From Fuerstiella sp. (GTDB taxonomy: Bacteria; Planctomycetota; Planctomycetia; Planctomycetales; Planctomycetaceae): DNA of 64,000 nucleotides. Shown here piece by piece: positions 56,208 through 64,000 of this stretch. The number at the start of each line of letters is the position of its first letter. Position 1 is the stretch's first letter. The notes under the pieces were generated by a model. That model ran no database searches. It had not been told where the DNA came from and saw only the letters and a program-made list of their open reading frames with translations. The stretch spans positions 1-64,000 of the forward strand of contig JAQWOH010000019.1 in NCBI GenBank assembly GCA_029245955.1. The letters run 5' to 3'. Made by a program: the position numbers and the translations under genes.

Positions 56208-57451
56208 TGCAGAAACTCACCTGCAAAGTCGGGCGAATCCGGGTTGGTGTCTCCGATGCTTCGCGTGGTGTCCAACAGGATGATTCGACTGAATGTCCGA
56301 GGCACAACGCCTGTCCACGGATCAGTTTCGTTTAACGGAGTGGCAACGTTTCCTGAATCCATTTGTGAAAACGAACGATCCAGTTCGTCGTCCAGAATGC
56401 CACCCGATTGCGTCATCGCAAGGCTGAGTTCTCCCAGCTCTGTGGCCGTTATCACGTCCAGCGATATGCGAACAGCAGCAGGAAGAGTTTCCGCTCGGTT
56501 TTCCGGCCAATCGTCCACCCACGCCTGTCCGTCAAAGTACTGAAATCGGCAGCCAACAACTTCTGGAATCAACTCGTAGCTCGGCCGCACCAGGGATTCC
56601 GCATCATCGGATGTGTCACCGACACGGTTATTCTGTGGAAACAAAAGCGTTTCCAGCGTTGAGCGATCAATTGATACATCATCGGTCGAAAGGCTCTCTT
56701 CCATAGTAGATCGCTCCGCCCGCAGAGCCTGAAATTCCATAGCGTCTGTTTGCAATCGATAAAGTCCCGACGGCAACGATGAAATCCCATCTGCCTGCCC
56801 AAACGGCTGCAGCTGATACACCACTGTTTGAAACTCGGCAACTCGGGCGCTCAGGCCTTCCTCCCGACTGTCGGCACGCTGAGATCCTCCACCGAGGTCG
56901 TTAAGCAGGTCAATATTCGCCTGAGCCGTCACGACCTGTGGCGGAAGCCGACGCGCTGTCACGCGAATGGCCGTTGCCGTTCCCGTTAAAGCCACTCTGG
57001 CCGGTCCGACATAATCGCGTGATTCAACACCAGAGACATCTGGAAATACGGTGAATTCTTCGAGATCAAATTCCAGCGGCGACAGAAGCTCATCAATTCC
57101 GCTGCCGGATTGAAGCGACGACTGCTCGCCGGACTTCAGTACGACAGCCGAAAAATCTTCCGACATAATCTGAAACAGCGAACGAACCAGCTGTTGTTCT
57201 GTTGTTTGAGACTGCCCGGCAGTCAACAGACTGTTGTACATGGACATCACCCCCCATGCCACAGACATCAGCGTGGCCACAAGAATCATCGCAATCAGCA
57301 TCTCAACCAGCGTGTACCCACTGCGTGCCAGTGAACCCTGAACACTCGCCGTCGGCGTTCTCCCGAACGGAGACCGGCGACGGAAAACACGCCAGTCACA
57401 GCGGGCACCCTCGTAAGTCGTCTTTGCGATAGAGAAATACCGATTGATCAT
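56204..57451 (-). CDS. gspJ: Type II secretion minor pseudopilin GspJ-like
   Basis: The product has 415 residues from ATG at 57451, which overlaps the gspI stop. The leader is long (45 residues) and ends RSG, cleaved before YTLVEMLIAMILVATLMSVA, with E50 at +5. The globular domain is larger than classical GspJ (about 200 residues) and contains segments such as VVYQLQPFGQADGISSLPSG and PEVVGCRFQYFDGQAWVDDW. The order H-I-J-K is conserved. The Met at 57643 is rejected because it lies deep inside gspI. Confidence 0.85.
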   Translation of the reverse strand: MINRYFSIAKTTYEGARCDWRVFRRRSPFGRTPTASVQGSLARSGYTLVEMLIAMILVATLMSVAWGVMSMYNSLLTAGQSQTTEQQLVRSLFQIMSEDFSAVVLKSGEQSSLQSGSGIDELLSPLEFDLEEFTVFPDVSGVESRDYVGPARVALTGTATAIRVTARRLPPQVVTAQANIDLLNDLGGGSQRADSREEGLSARVAEFQTVVYQLQPFGQADGISSLPSGLYRLQTDAMEFQALRAERSTMEESLSTDDVSIDRSTLETLLFPQNNRVGDTSDDAESLVRPSYELIPEVVGCRFQYFDGQAWVDDWPENRAETLPAAVRISLDVITATELGELSLAMTQSGGILDDELDRSFSQMDSGNVATPLNETDPWTGVVPRTFSRIILLDTTRSIGDTNPDSPDFAGEFLQ

Positions 57452-58008
57452 CGGAAGCCCCCGGCTTCGGAAAACAATCCGCCCGCCGAGTCGCCGTCGG
57501 ACCTGGCGCCATAACGTACCCAGCGGCTGAGTTGAAATTGCGATGGTCTGGTCAGCGTCGACTCTGCCTGCATAACCTCGACCGTAAGTCCCGTGAGTTC
57601 CGGTGAACTCTGCACAGGACCGATCCGCACGGAGTAGAGCCACCGCGGATTCGCGTCTGAAGCTGTTTGCCGGACTGTCGCTGTGAACACATCACCGTCA
57701 ACACTATCTTCCAAATCAGCGTCTCCAGCCACAGACACCGGCCGCAGCGGCGCGGCTTCGATCGATTCCATCGGCCGCAGCCCGAGCATAATTTCGTGCA
57801 TCGTGTCCTCACACAATCGCTGCGCTTCTGACTGGAATTCTGCCTTGTTGGCCTGCGTCCGTCCCATGCCAATAAGTCGTGACAGCACAACCACACTGCC
57901 CATCAGCAGCGCTGTGGCCAGGATGACCTCCATCAAACTGATTCCGCGCCGTCGCTCGGTTATCAGTTCAGCTTGTGATTTGGCACACCGAAAGCCAACG
58001 CACTTCAT
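57448..58008 (-). CDS. gspI: Type II secretion minor pseudopilin GspI-like
   Basis: The product has 186 residues. The leader ends ERRRG, cleaved before ISLMEVILATALLMGSVVVL, with E27 at +5. The remainder is a small globular domain. The GspI assignment rests on position between H- and J-like genes and on the leader; sequence identity of minor pseudopilins is generally low. The ATG at 58008 overlaps the gspH stop by 4 bases. Confidence 0.82.
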   Translation of the reverse strand: MKCVGFRCAKSQAELITERRRGISLMEVILATALLMGSVVVLSRLIGMGRTQANKAEFQSEAQRLCEDTMHEIMLGLRPMESIEAAPLRPVSVAGDADLEDSVDGDVFTATVRQTASDANPRWLYSVRIGPVQSSPELTGLTVEVMQAESTLTRPSQFQLSRWVRYGARSDGDSAGGLFSEAGGFR

Positions 58009-58760
58009 CGCGCTACCTCATCGGAGAATTCTGCAACGCTGTCGTCCATCGCTGTGGGAAGTGCGCGGAATGGAGACGAACAGCTCACGGCCGACGTAAG
58101 GCCTCGAACTTCAACTTCAATGACAAAATCCCGATTGCCGACAATCCTCAGCGTTTTGTCTTCGCTACGACCATTCGGACGGAAGGTCACCAGCTGCGTC
58201 GTCGGACCTGAAAATCCATTTTCAAGTTCACCTGAACGATCGTCGCCGAACATGCTTGGATCGTCCGCGTCCACCATCGGCAGCGCATCTGAAAACTTAA
58301 CACCGTCGGGCAAGAGCCCCTGTCGCAGGACGGACGATTGTTGAAAACTCAATGGTGTGTTTTCATTCGCCGCGGGCCCTGTGGGCAGGCCTGACGGAGT
58401 CCGTAGCGCACCATCACTGGCCGATTGAAACGGCAACGACGGGGGTCCCTTTCGCTCAATGGTCCAACTGCGACCACCGGCTTCGAACTGAAACAACAGA
58501 GGTGCTCCCTCCCGAATCGCCATTGCTCGCGTTTTCGCGAGTGCCGCTCGCACCTGGCGAGCACTGGAGCGCAGTCGACTTTTGTCGAGCGGCCCCTGAA
58601 GAGACGGCAGCGCAAAGGCCGCCATTGCGGCCATGATTGCCAGCACGATCAGCATTTCCATCAGCGAATATCCACCGTGCGCAGAAGCAGACGAACCGGA
58701 AGGGAAACGGTTCGTCTGCTTCACGTTTCTGGCAGATCGGCGTGATTGGAATGAACGCAT
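58005..58760 (-). CDS. gspH: Type II secretion minor pseudopilin GspH-like
   Basis: The product has 251 residues. The leader ends AHGG, cleaved before YSLMEMLIVLAIMAAMAAFA, with E35 at +5. The GspH-specific stretch after the helix is present (LRSSARQVRAALAKTRAMAI and LFQFEAGGRSWTIERKG). The ATG at 58760 is preferred over an in-frame GTG at 58772. It is the first of four tightly overlapping minor pseudopilin genes. Confidence 0.85.
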   Translation of the reverse strand: MRSFQSRRSARNVKQTNRFPSGSSASAHGGYSLMEMLIVLAIMAAMAAFALPSLQGPLDKSRLRSSARQVRAALAKTRAMAIREGAPLLFQFEAGGRSWTIERKGPPSLPFQSASDGALRTPSGLPTGPAANENTPLSFQQSSVLRQGLLPDGVKFSDALPMVDADDPSMFGDDRSGELENGFSGPTTQLVTFRPNGRSEDKTLRIVGNRDFVIEVEVRGLTSAVSCSSPFRALPTAMDDSVAEFSDEVAR

Positions 58761-58817
58761 GGTTGTTCTCACAAACGGACATCCATGTCATTCGCCGCCC
58801 GTCGCCGGCAAAGCTCG

Positions 58818-59402
58818 TTAGTTAGTGTTCACAGAACCTGCGCTGCCGTCATCATTCCGGGCGACGTCGTCGCCGCTGGTACCGTCACCCGTCCAGCTGA
58901 CAACATCGTCGTCTGTGTTTTCCTGACCATCGGGCCCAAACGACCAGATGTCAGGAACGTTGATTTTGTTGTGCGTCGCCGGATACTCATAACGATAGCT
59001 GTTACCCCAGGGATCCTTGGGCAGTGTTTCAGTCTTGATATATGGACCGTCCCAGTTAGAACCACCGGCGACACTACGTTCATCATCGCCTTCCAGTTCA
59101 AGGCCGTCTTCCCCTCCTGAACCACTCTCACCGGAATCAGCAGCAGGGGCGGCAACCAGAGCTGACAGTCCCTGCTCGCTGGACGGAAAACGATTCATGT
59201 CGATGGCGTAGCGTTCCAGTGACGACTGAAACATTCCAATCTGAGTCTTGACAGAATTTACATCTGCCTTTGCTTTACTACCCAGAAGTCGCGGGCCAAC
59301 CAGAGACACCAGCAACACCAGAATCGCCATCACGATCAACAGTTCGGTCAGCGTAAATCCCCTGCGAACGTTCGCCGCTGTAGAATTCATTTGTCGTTTC
59401 AT
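58818..59402 (-). CDS. gspG: Type II secretion major pseudopilin GspG
   Basis: The product has 194 residues. The leader ends NVRRG, cleaved before FTLTELLIVMAILVLLVSLV, with E20 at +5. GspG-specific features follow: MNRFPSSEQGLSALV, WDGPYIKTETLPKDPWGNSY, and the calcium-site loop DIWSFGPDGQENTDDDV. The chain is longer than classical GspG (about 140), due to an acidic Gly/Ser/Glu insertion (about 85-110) and an Asp/Ser/Thr tail of 30 residues. It is the main subunit of the piston-like pseudopilus. AAGGAG precedes the start. Confidence 0.95.
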   Translation of the reverse strand: MKRQMNSTAANVRRGFTLTELLIVMAILVLLVSLVGPRLLGSKAKADVNSVKTQIGMFQSSLERYAIDMNRFPSSEQGLSALVAAPAADSGESGSGGEDGLELEGDDERSVAGGSNWDGPYIKTETLPKDPWGNSYRYEYPATHNKINVPDIWSFGPDGQENTDDDVVSWTGDGTSGDDVARNDDGSAGSVNTN

Positions 59403-59540
59403 TACCCTAAGTTCTCCTTCTTGTTCAACATGTTTATGCGGTTGTTACCGCGACCAGATTGAGACCATGACTCGGTGTGTAAGAATCGCTGCCACTGGAC
59501 TTTCACGTTTGGTCGGCAGTGGCGACAGACAACTCGAGTC

Positions 59541-60749
59541 TCAACTCATTGACGTACTCATTTCGAACACCGGCAGCAGCAGAGCCACAATCACAAACAA
59601 CACTGCGCTGCCCATCACCATTAACAGTGCCGGCTCGATCAGACGAACCATCGTATCCAGTTGCCGAGCTACCTTTTTGTCGATGTTGTCGGCAATATTG
59701 TTCAGAACATTTTCCAGGTTGTTGGCTTCTTCAGCAATACTGATCATCGCCATCACGTTAGGGGGCAGCAGCCCGCACTTCGAAAGCGGTCCTGACAGAC
59801 TTTCGCCCGCGGAAATATTCTTCGCGGACTCCTGGATGGCCCGCCCCAGAACAACGTTTCCTGATGAATCGCTGCTGATGTTCAGAGCCTTCAAAATGGG
59901 TACTCCGTTTCGCAGCAACGTACCCAGAATCCGACAGAATCGAGATGTCGCTCCGTTCAGGAAGATCGGCCCGAACACAGGCACTTTCGTTTTATAGCCG
60001 TCAACGATTTCTCGCCCCTTTGGCGATACCGCCCACTTGCGGACACCGACGACCATTCCTCCAAGAGCGGCCAGGACAAGAATCCCAAACCGCCCCAGAA
60101 AGTCACTCAGCCAAAGCAACGCCACGGTTGCACCGGGCAGAGTTCCTTTGCGTTCCAACTGAGCAAACAGGTCTGAAAACTTTGGCACGAAAAACACGAT
60201 CAGCACGATAGTCACGATGGACCCCGCCGCGGCCAGAAACGCCGGGTACGCCATGGCACCTTTGACCTTGGCCTTCAGTTCTTCCGTTCGCTCCAGAAAC
60301 TCGGCCGTCTGCTGCAAAGACTCTTCCAGGAACGCGCCTTCAGTTCCGGCTCGCACAATACTAATTGTCAGATCGTTAAATACCTCTCTGTGTGCACCCA
60401 TCGCTTCATATAACTGGGCCCCTTCAGAAATCCGACTACGGAGATCTGACAGAACAGTCTGCATGCGTTCATGAGGTGTCTGCTGAATCAGAACACTTAA
60501 AGCCTGCAGCAGCGGCACACCGTTAGCCAGCAGATCGGCCAACTGAGTAAGCGTATTGGCCAATAATTCAGCATTGATTCGTCGATTCAGTTTCAGGGAA
60601 AAACCTGAAGACTTCGCGGGGAAGACATCCAGCGGAAACAGAGAGCGTTCGGTCAGGATCGCCATCACATCACCGCGCGAATCAGCCGCGATCAGGCCGT
60701 CTACGTCCTGACCGGCTATTGTTCTGGCGGTGTAAGCGAATTCCTGCAT
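59541..60749 (-). CDS. gspF: Type II secretion inner-membrane protein GspF
   Basis: The product has 402 residues, the usual length. It begins MQEFAYTARTIAGQDVDGLI and has two related helical domains (TQLADLLANGVPLLQALSVL and RILGTLLRNGVPILKALNIS) with three membrane helices. GspF is the membrane platform against which the GspE ATPase works. It starts 9 bases after the gspE stop. Confidence 0.95.
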   Translation of the reverse strand: MQEFAYTARTIAGQDVDGLIAADSRGDVMAILTERSLFPLDVFPAKSSGFSLKLNRRINAELLANTLTQLADLLANGVPLLQALSVLIQQTPHERMQTVLSDLRSRISEGAQLYEAMGAHREVFNDLTISIVRAGTEGAFLEESLQQTAEFLERTEELKAKVKGAMAYPAFLAAAGSIVTIVLIVFFVPKFSDLFAQLERKGTLPGATVALLWLSDFLGRFGILVLAALGGMVVGVRKWAVSPKGREIVDGYKTKVPVFGPIFLNGATSRFCRILGTLLRNGVPILKALNISSDSSGNVVLGRAIQESAKNISAGESLSGPLSKCGLLPPNVMAMISIAEEANNLENVLNNIADNIDKKVARQLDTMVRLIEPALLMVMGSAVLFVIVALLLPVFEMSTSMS

Positions 60750-60758
60750 TTCGAGTCG

Positions 60759-62477
60759 CTAATCTGCTTTAGTCACTCTCAGGACTTCATCAATGCTTGT
60801 GATTCCCTGAGCCACTTTCTTCCAGCCATCCTGACGCAAAGTAACCATGCCACTGGCGATCGCCGCCTTACGGATCTTGTCGGTACCCGTACGGTCGTGG
60901 GCCAACTGACGAATCTGTTCGTTCGTCTCCAGTAATTCGTAAATGCCCAGACGCCCCGAATAGCCTGTGCCACGACAGTTACGGCAACCCACCGGACGAT
61001 AAATCGGTTCGCCGTAGGCAATATCATCGAACGGAAAATCGGATGGAACTTCTTCGTACGACGGCACATAGCCTTCACGACATTCCCGACACAGAGTTCT
61101 TACCAGACGCTGAGCAACGATTCCTTCGACCGTGCTGGCGACCAGAAACGGTTCAACGCCCATATCAACAAGACGCATAAACGCTCCGGCGGCGTCGTTT
61201 GTATGCAGCGTGCTGAATACCATGTGGCCCGTCAGTGATGCCTGCACCGCGTTTTCAGCCGTTTCGAAATCGCGGATCTCACCGACCAGAACAACGTCCG
61301 GGTCGTGTCGCAGGATGCTTCGCAGACCGGCGGCAAAGGTCAGTCCGACCTTGTGATTCACCTGGATCTGATTGATGCCCTCAAGCTGGTATTCGATCGG
61401 ATCTTCAGTGGTGATGATCTTGTTGCGTTCACTCTTGATTTCGGCCAGCGAACTGTACAGTGTCGTCGTCTTGCCGGAACCTGTCGGGCCCGTCACCAAC
61501 ACGATGCCGTGGGGCAGGCGAATCAGTTTCTGAAATCGCTCATTGATGTCCTCTTCCATGCCTATGCCGGACAAAGAAAACGTCATCGCGTCCTTGTCCA
61601 GGACACGCATAACGACACCCTCGCCATGCAACATGGGAATGATGGAGACGCGAACGTCCACTTCACGTCCGGACACACGAATTCGGATCCGACCGTCCTG
61701 AGGCACTCGTTTCTCAGCGATATTCAGCCGAGCCATAATCTTCAGACGACTGATGATGGCTGCCTGAAACCGATTCAATTCCGGTGGCAATGGCTGAGTC
61801 TGCAGTACTCCGTCAATTCGATAACGCAGTTTCAGCCCGGACTCCTGCACTTCCATATGAATATCACTGGCCCGCGCGTTGACCGCTTCGACCAGAATGT
61901 CGTTGACCAGTCGTACAACCGAAGCCTGCTGGGCCATCGCGGCGGCTTCAGATTCGTCGAACTCCAGATCGCCAATGACTTCAAGGCTATCCTCTTCCTC
62001 AGCGGCTTGCGCCATCAGACCATCCAGTGTCTCTGCACCGACACCAAGATGTGACTTGATCAGCGTCGCCACTTCATGTGGCAGCGCCAGCACAGTTCGG
62101 ACGAACAGTCCCGTGGCTTCCGCGACTGCGTCGGCAGCCTGCACATCGAAAGGGTTGGAAAGCGCCAGTTGCACTGACGAGCTGTTTCGCGAAATTGGAA
62201 ACACGCCATGGCGATGCACCAGCCGGACGGGAAAACCCTCCAAAATGGATTTGTCGACTTCTTCCTTCGACAAGTCGAGGACTGGAATCGCCAGTGACCG
62301 TCCGATCGCAGAAAGAGCATCCAGTTCGTTATCAAACTGGTATTCGCGTGCAAATTGTTCGAGCTGATCTCCGGCAGAAAACAGTTCCTGCACACGTTTC
62401 AACTCGTGAGGTGATAATCGGCGCGCAACGTCTTCAACGGGGGCAGCGGCCTCACCGAAATGGAAGGCAATACTCAT
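60759..62477 (-). CDS. gspE: Type II secretion ATPase GspE
   Basis: The product has 572 residues. An MshE-type N-terminal domain (about 62-150; PVLDLSKEEVDKSILEGFPV) is followed by the secretion ATPase core. Walker A is GPTGSGKT (330-337), the Asp box TTEDPIEY, Walker B VVLVGE (395-400), and the His box HMVFSTLHTNDA. The zinc-binding tetracysteine is C463, C466, C498 and C501. It powers pseudopilus assembly at the inner membrane. The gene is followed by gspF after 9 bases, and preceded by a 263-base gap to the module protein gene. Confidence 0.96.
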   Translation of the reverse strand: MSIAFHFGEAAAPVEDVARRLSPHELKRVQELFSAGDQLEQFAREYQFDNELDALSAIGRSLAIPVLDLSKEEVDKSILEGFPVRLVHRHGVFPISRNSSSVQLALSNPFDVQAADAVAEATGLFVRTVLALPHEVATLIKSHLGVGAETLDGLMAQAAEEEDSLEVIGDLEFDESEAAAMAQQASVVRLVNDILVEAVNARASDIHMEVQESGLKLRYRIDGVLQTQPLPPELNRFQAAIISRLKIMARLNIAEKRVPQDGRIRIRVSGREVDVRVSIIPMLHGEGVVMRVLDKDAMTFSLSGIGMEEDINERFQKLIRLPHGIVLVTGPTGSGKTTTLYSSLAEIKSERNKIITTEDPIEYQLEGINQIQVNHKVGLTFAAGLRSILRHDPDVVLVGEIRDFETAENAVQASLTGHMVFSTLHTNDAAGAFMRLVDMGVEPFLVASTVEGIVAQRLVRTLCRECREGYVPSYEEVPSDFPFDDIAYGEPIYRPVGCRNCRGTGYSGRLGIYELLETNEQIRQLAHDRTGTDKIRKAAIASGMVTLRQDGWKKVAQGITSIDEVLRVTKAD

Positions 62478-62740
62478 ATGGAGGATCCTGCTGCTGCAGG
62501 ACGTCAGGTGGGAATATGGGGCAGGATACTGCCTTCAGTTGTGATCCAAAGCCAGTATTTGCTCCGATTCTATCCGTCAGACCAGGGCGATACAAGGTTT
62601 TCTGGAGTGGACCAGAAAAGCGTCCCGGTTTCCGGTGGAATTCGGCATTATACGAACAGCGGCAACAACAGGGCATACTGCGGGACAGGAAGCCTGAAAT
62701 GAGAGGCCGCTTTGTCGTGGCTGAGAATCCCGCCTGGAAC

Positions 62741-64000
62741 TCAATCCAGCACATCGCCCAGAATCTCCATCACTCGCGCCGCTTTTGTTTTCTTCAGTGG
62801 CAGCAAAGTGAGTCCTCGGGCGCGGCTGGTCTGGGAAACTTCGTCAAGGCTGGCCACCAATTCACTGACTTCGTCAAGAAGATCCTGCGGAGCTTTCACC
62901 ACCAGTGAATTCGTATCGGTCTGAACTTCGATTGTGAGCAGTGGTGCGGCTGCGGCGGCATTAATCTGCCGCAACACTGTGGCAACCTCGGACGGAACCC
63001 CCTTAGGTATAGAGATCGTGCTGCGTGCCCCACCGGCCGTCAACTGCGGCCGATAGACTCCTTCCAGCACATCCTCTACGCGGCCAGCATCCGTATACAG
63101 CACAGGAATGACTCTGGTCACATAGGCTCGTTTGGTGTCTTCGAATTTGTCAGAATCGAGTACTTCCAGCAGTTGTTCAATGCGATTGCGGTCGGAACGA
63201 CTTGCGTAAACGATAAGCGAGTTCAGCCGTTCATCCGGGACCATCGCGACGTGCCCAAACGAGACCAGACCTTCCGTGTCATCGAAGATCTGCTGCAGTG
63301 TCGTGGCGACATCAGAAGCCCCGGCATTCGTCAGCTGGTAGATACTAAAGTCTCGATTACGTCCACCGGCTGGCCGCGAATAGATGGCTCTCAGCAAAGA
63401 TTCCATCTGGTCCAGGGCCGCCGGATCATCGGAAGCGATCGTCAGACGACCATTGCCCGGCATGATAACGACAGGTTTGATCAGCTGAGAATCGCCTTGC
63501 TGCGCTGTCGGCGCCGAATCCTGTTTGGCAGTTTTGGAATCCGGAACATTCTCCTGTCCCTGGGGCTCGCTGATTTCCTCGGACGGCACAGAGAATTGTC
63601 CAGGCACGCTCTTCTGACCAGGATGAAGTACCTTGATTGGGTTCTTCCGCAGCTTGGGCCACAGATCCTGAATCCGCATGATGGCCCCCTCAACATCGTC
63701 ACCAACCGGGATAACTCGCAGGTTTCGATTTGAAGAGTCGGCACCAGCGTCCAGCCCGACTTCGCCCATTTTGACCATCAACGAACGCATCTCGACGATC
63801 TGACCTGGCGATGCCTGCACCCATAGCTGTTGCATGTCTTCGTCCGCATGAATATGGGGACGGGTTGCAGCGTGCAGAAATCGACTGCTGATCATTCGGT
63901 CAATAGCCATCTGAGCGACACGAGGCTCCAGATAGGCCAGCTGAAAAACCTCAATCTGCCGTGACTCAGGACTACGAAACCCTGCGATGGTTTGCGCGAC
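62741..64000 (-). CDS. Secretin-N-module protein without a barrel domain, partial (N-terminus off the right edge)
   Basis: The frame is open to the end of the window, so the true start lies beyond 64000; the Met at 63910 is internal. The visible 419 residues contain repeated secretin short-domain modules: QIEVFQLAYLEPRVAQ, then LRVIPVGDDVEGAIMRI, FSIYQLTNAGASDVATTL with LNSLIVYASRSDRNRI, VTRVIPVLYTDAGRVEDVL with TNSLVVKAPQDLLDEVSEL, and a final half-module ending EILGDVLD. No secretin barrel follows before the stop. It is probably a periplasmic component that extends or contacts GspD. It is the first visible gene of the secretion operon. Confidence 0.85.
   Translation of the reverse strand, partial: VAQTIAGFRSPESRQIEVFQLAYLEPRVAQMAIDRMISSRFLHAATRPHIHADEDMQQLWVQASPGQIVEMRSLMVKMGEVGLDAGADSSNRNLRVIPVGDDVEGAIMRIQDLWPKLRKNPIKVLHPGQKSVPGQFSVPSEEISEPQGQENVPDSKTAKQDSAPTAQQGDSQLIKPVVIMPGNGRLTIASDDPAALDQMESLLRAIYSRPAGGRNRDFSIYQLTNAGASDVATTLQQIFDDTEGLVSFGHVAMVPDERLNSLIVYASRSDRNRIEQLLEVLDSDKFEDTKRAYVTRVIPVLYTDAGRVEDVLEGVYRPQLTAGGARSTISIPKGVPSEVATVLRQINAAAAAPLLTIEVQTDTNSLVVKAPQDLLDEVSELVASLDEVSQTSRARGLTLLPLKKTKAARVMEILGDVLD

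Overview
The window looks like chromosomal DNA of a planctomycete (Planctomycetota). The grounds are gene content: an exported type I sulfatase, a planctomycete-style type II secretion operon with an unusually long secretin, an Flp-type pilin, a YNPF-starting zinc-ribbon membrane protein, a long SGNH hydrolase, an OleC-like ligase and several conserved hypothetical exported proteins. The genus cannot be fixed by reading alone. No tRNA, rRNA, CRISPR array, insertion sequence or phage module was seen.

Left part (1-18.9 kb). A partial Flp pilin runs off the left edge. An unrecognised single-pass membrane protein and a sulfatase follow. The dominant theme is molybdenum hydroxylases. Locus A (3.8-9.0 kb) has an XdhC-type maturation factor and a PaoABC-like set: Tat-exported iron-sulfur subunit, molybdopterin subunit and FAD subunit. 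Locus B (12.7-17.5 kb) has a MocA/MobA-like nucleotidyltransferase divergent from an FAD, 2Fe-2S and molybdopterin subunit operon that ends in a MoaD/ThiS-like sulfur carrier and a Gfo/Idh-like Tat protein. Small exported or membrane proteins of unknown role sit between the loci.

Middle (19-46 kb). A decayed DUF389 membrane-protein gene precedes an ammonium transporter and PII pair with a clean terminator. Next come a response regulator and a tightly coupled four-gene operon (alpha/beta hydrolase, neutral-ceramidase-like hydrolase, two amidohydrolase-like TIM barrels). Then mostly single housekeeping genes: queC, hflX, a cysteine-rich lipoprotein, a large exported hypothetical, scpB, a THUMP-like methyltransferase, glgC, an SGNH hydrolase, an oleC-like ligase, a membrane pyrophosphatase, a DUF374 acyltransferase and an O-acetylhomoserine sulfhydrylase.

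Right part (46.4-64 kb). This is a type II secretion operon on the minus strand, read right to left: a secretin-N-module protein (partial), gspE, F, G, H, I, J, K, an L/PilM-like gene, an M-like gene, gspD and a lipoprotein, many with 4-nt start/stop overlaps. No gspC, gspN or prepilin peptidase gene is in the window.

The most striking observation is in locus A. The 2Fe-2S subunit keeps the fold and the C-terminal cluster cysteines, but all four cysteines of the plant-ferredoxin-type cluster are serine. The partner FAD subunit also lacks most cysteines expected for the PaoB-type 4Fe-4S cluster. This suggests a molybdenum hydroxylase with a rebuilt or shortened electron-transfer chain.
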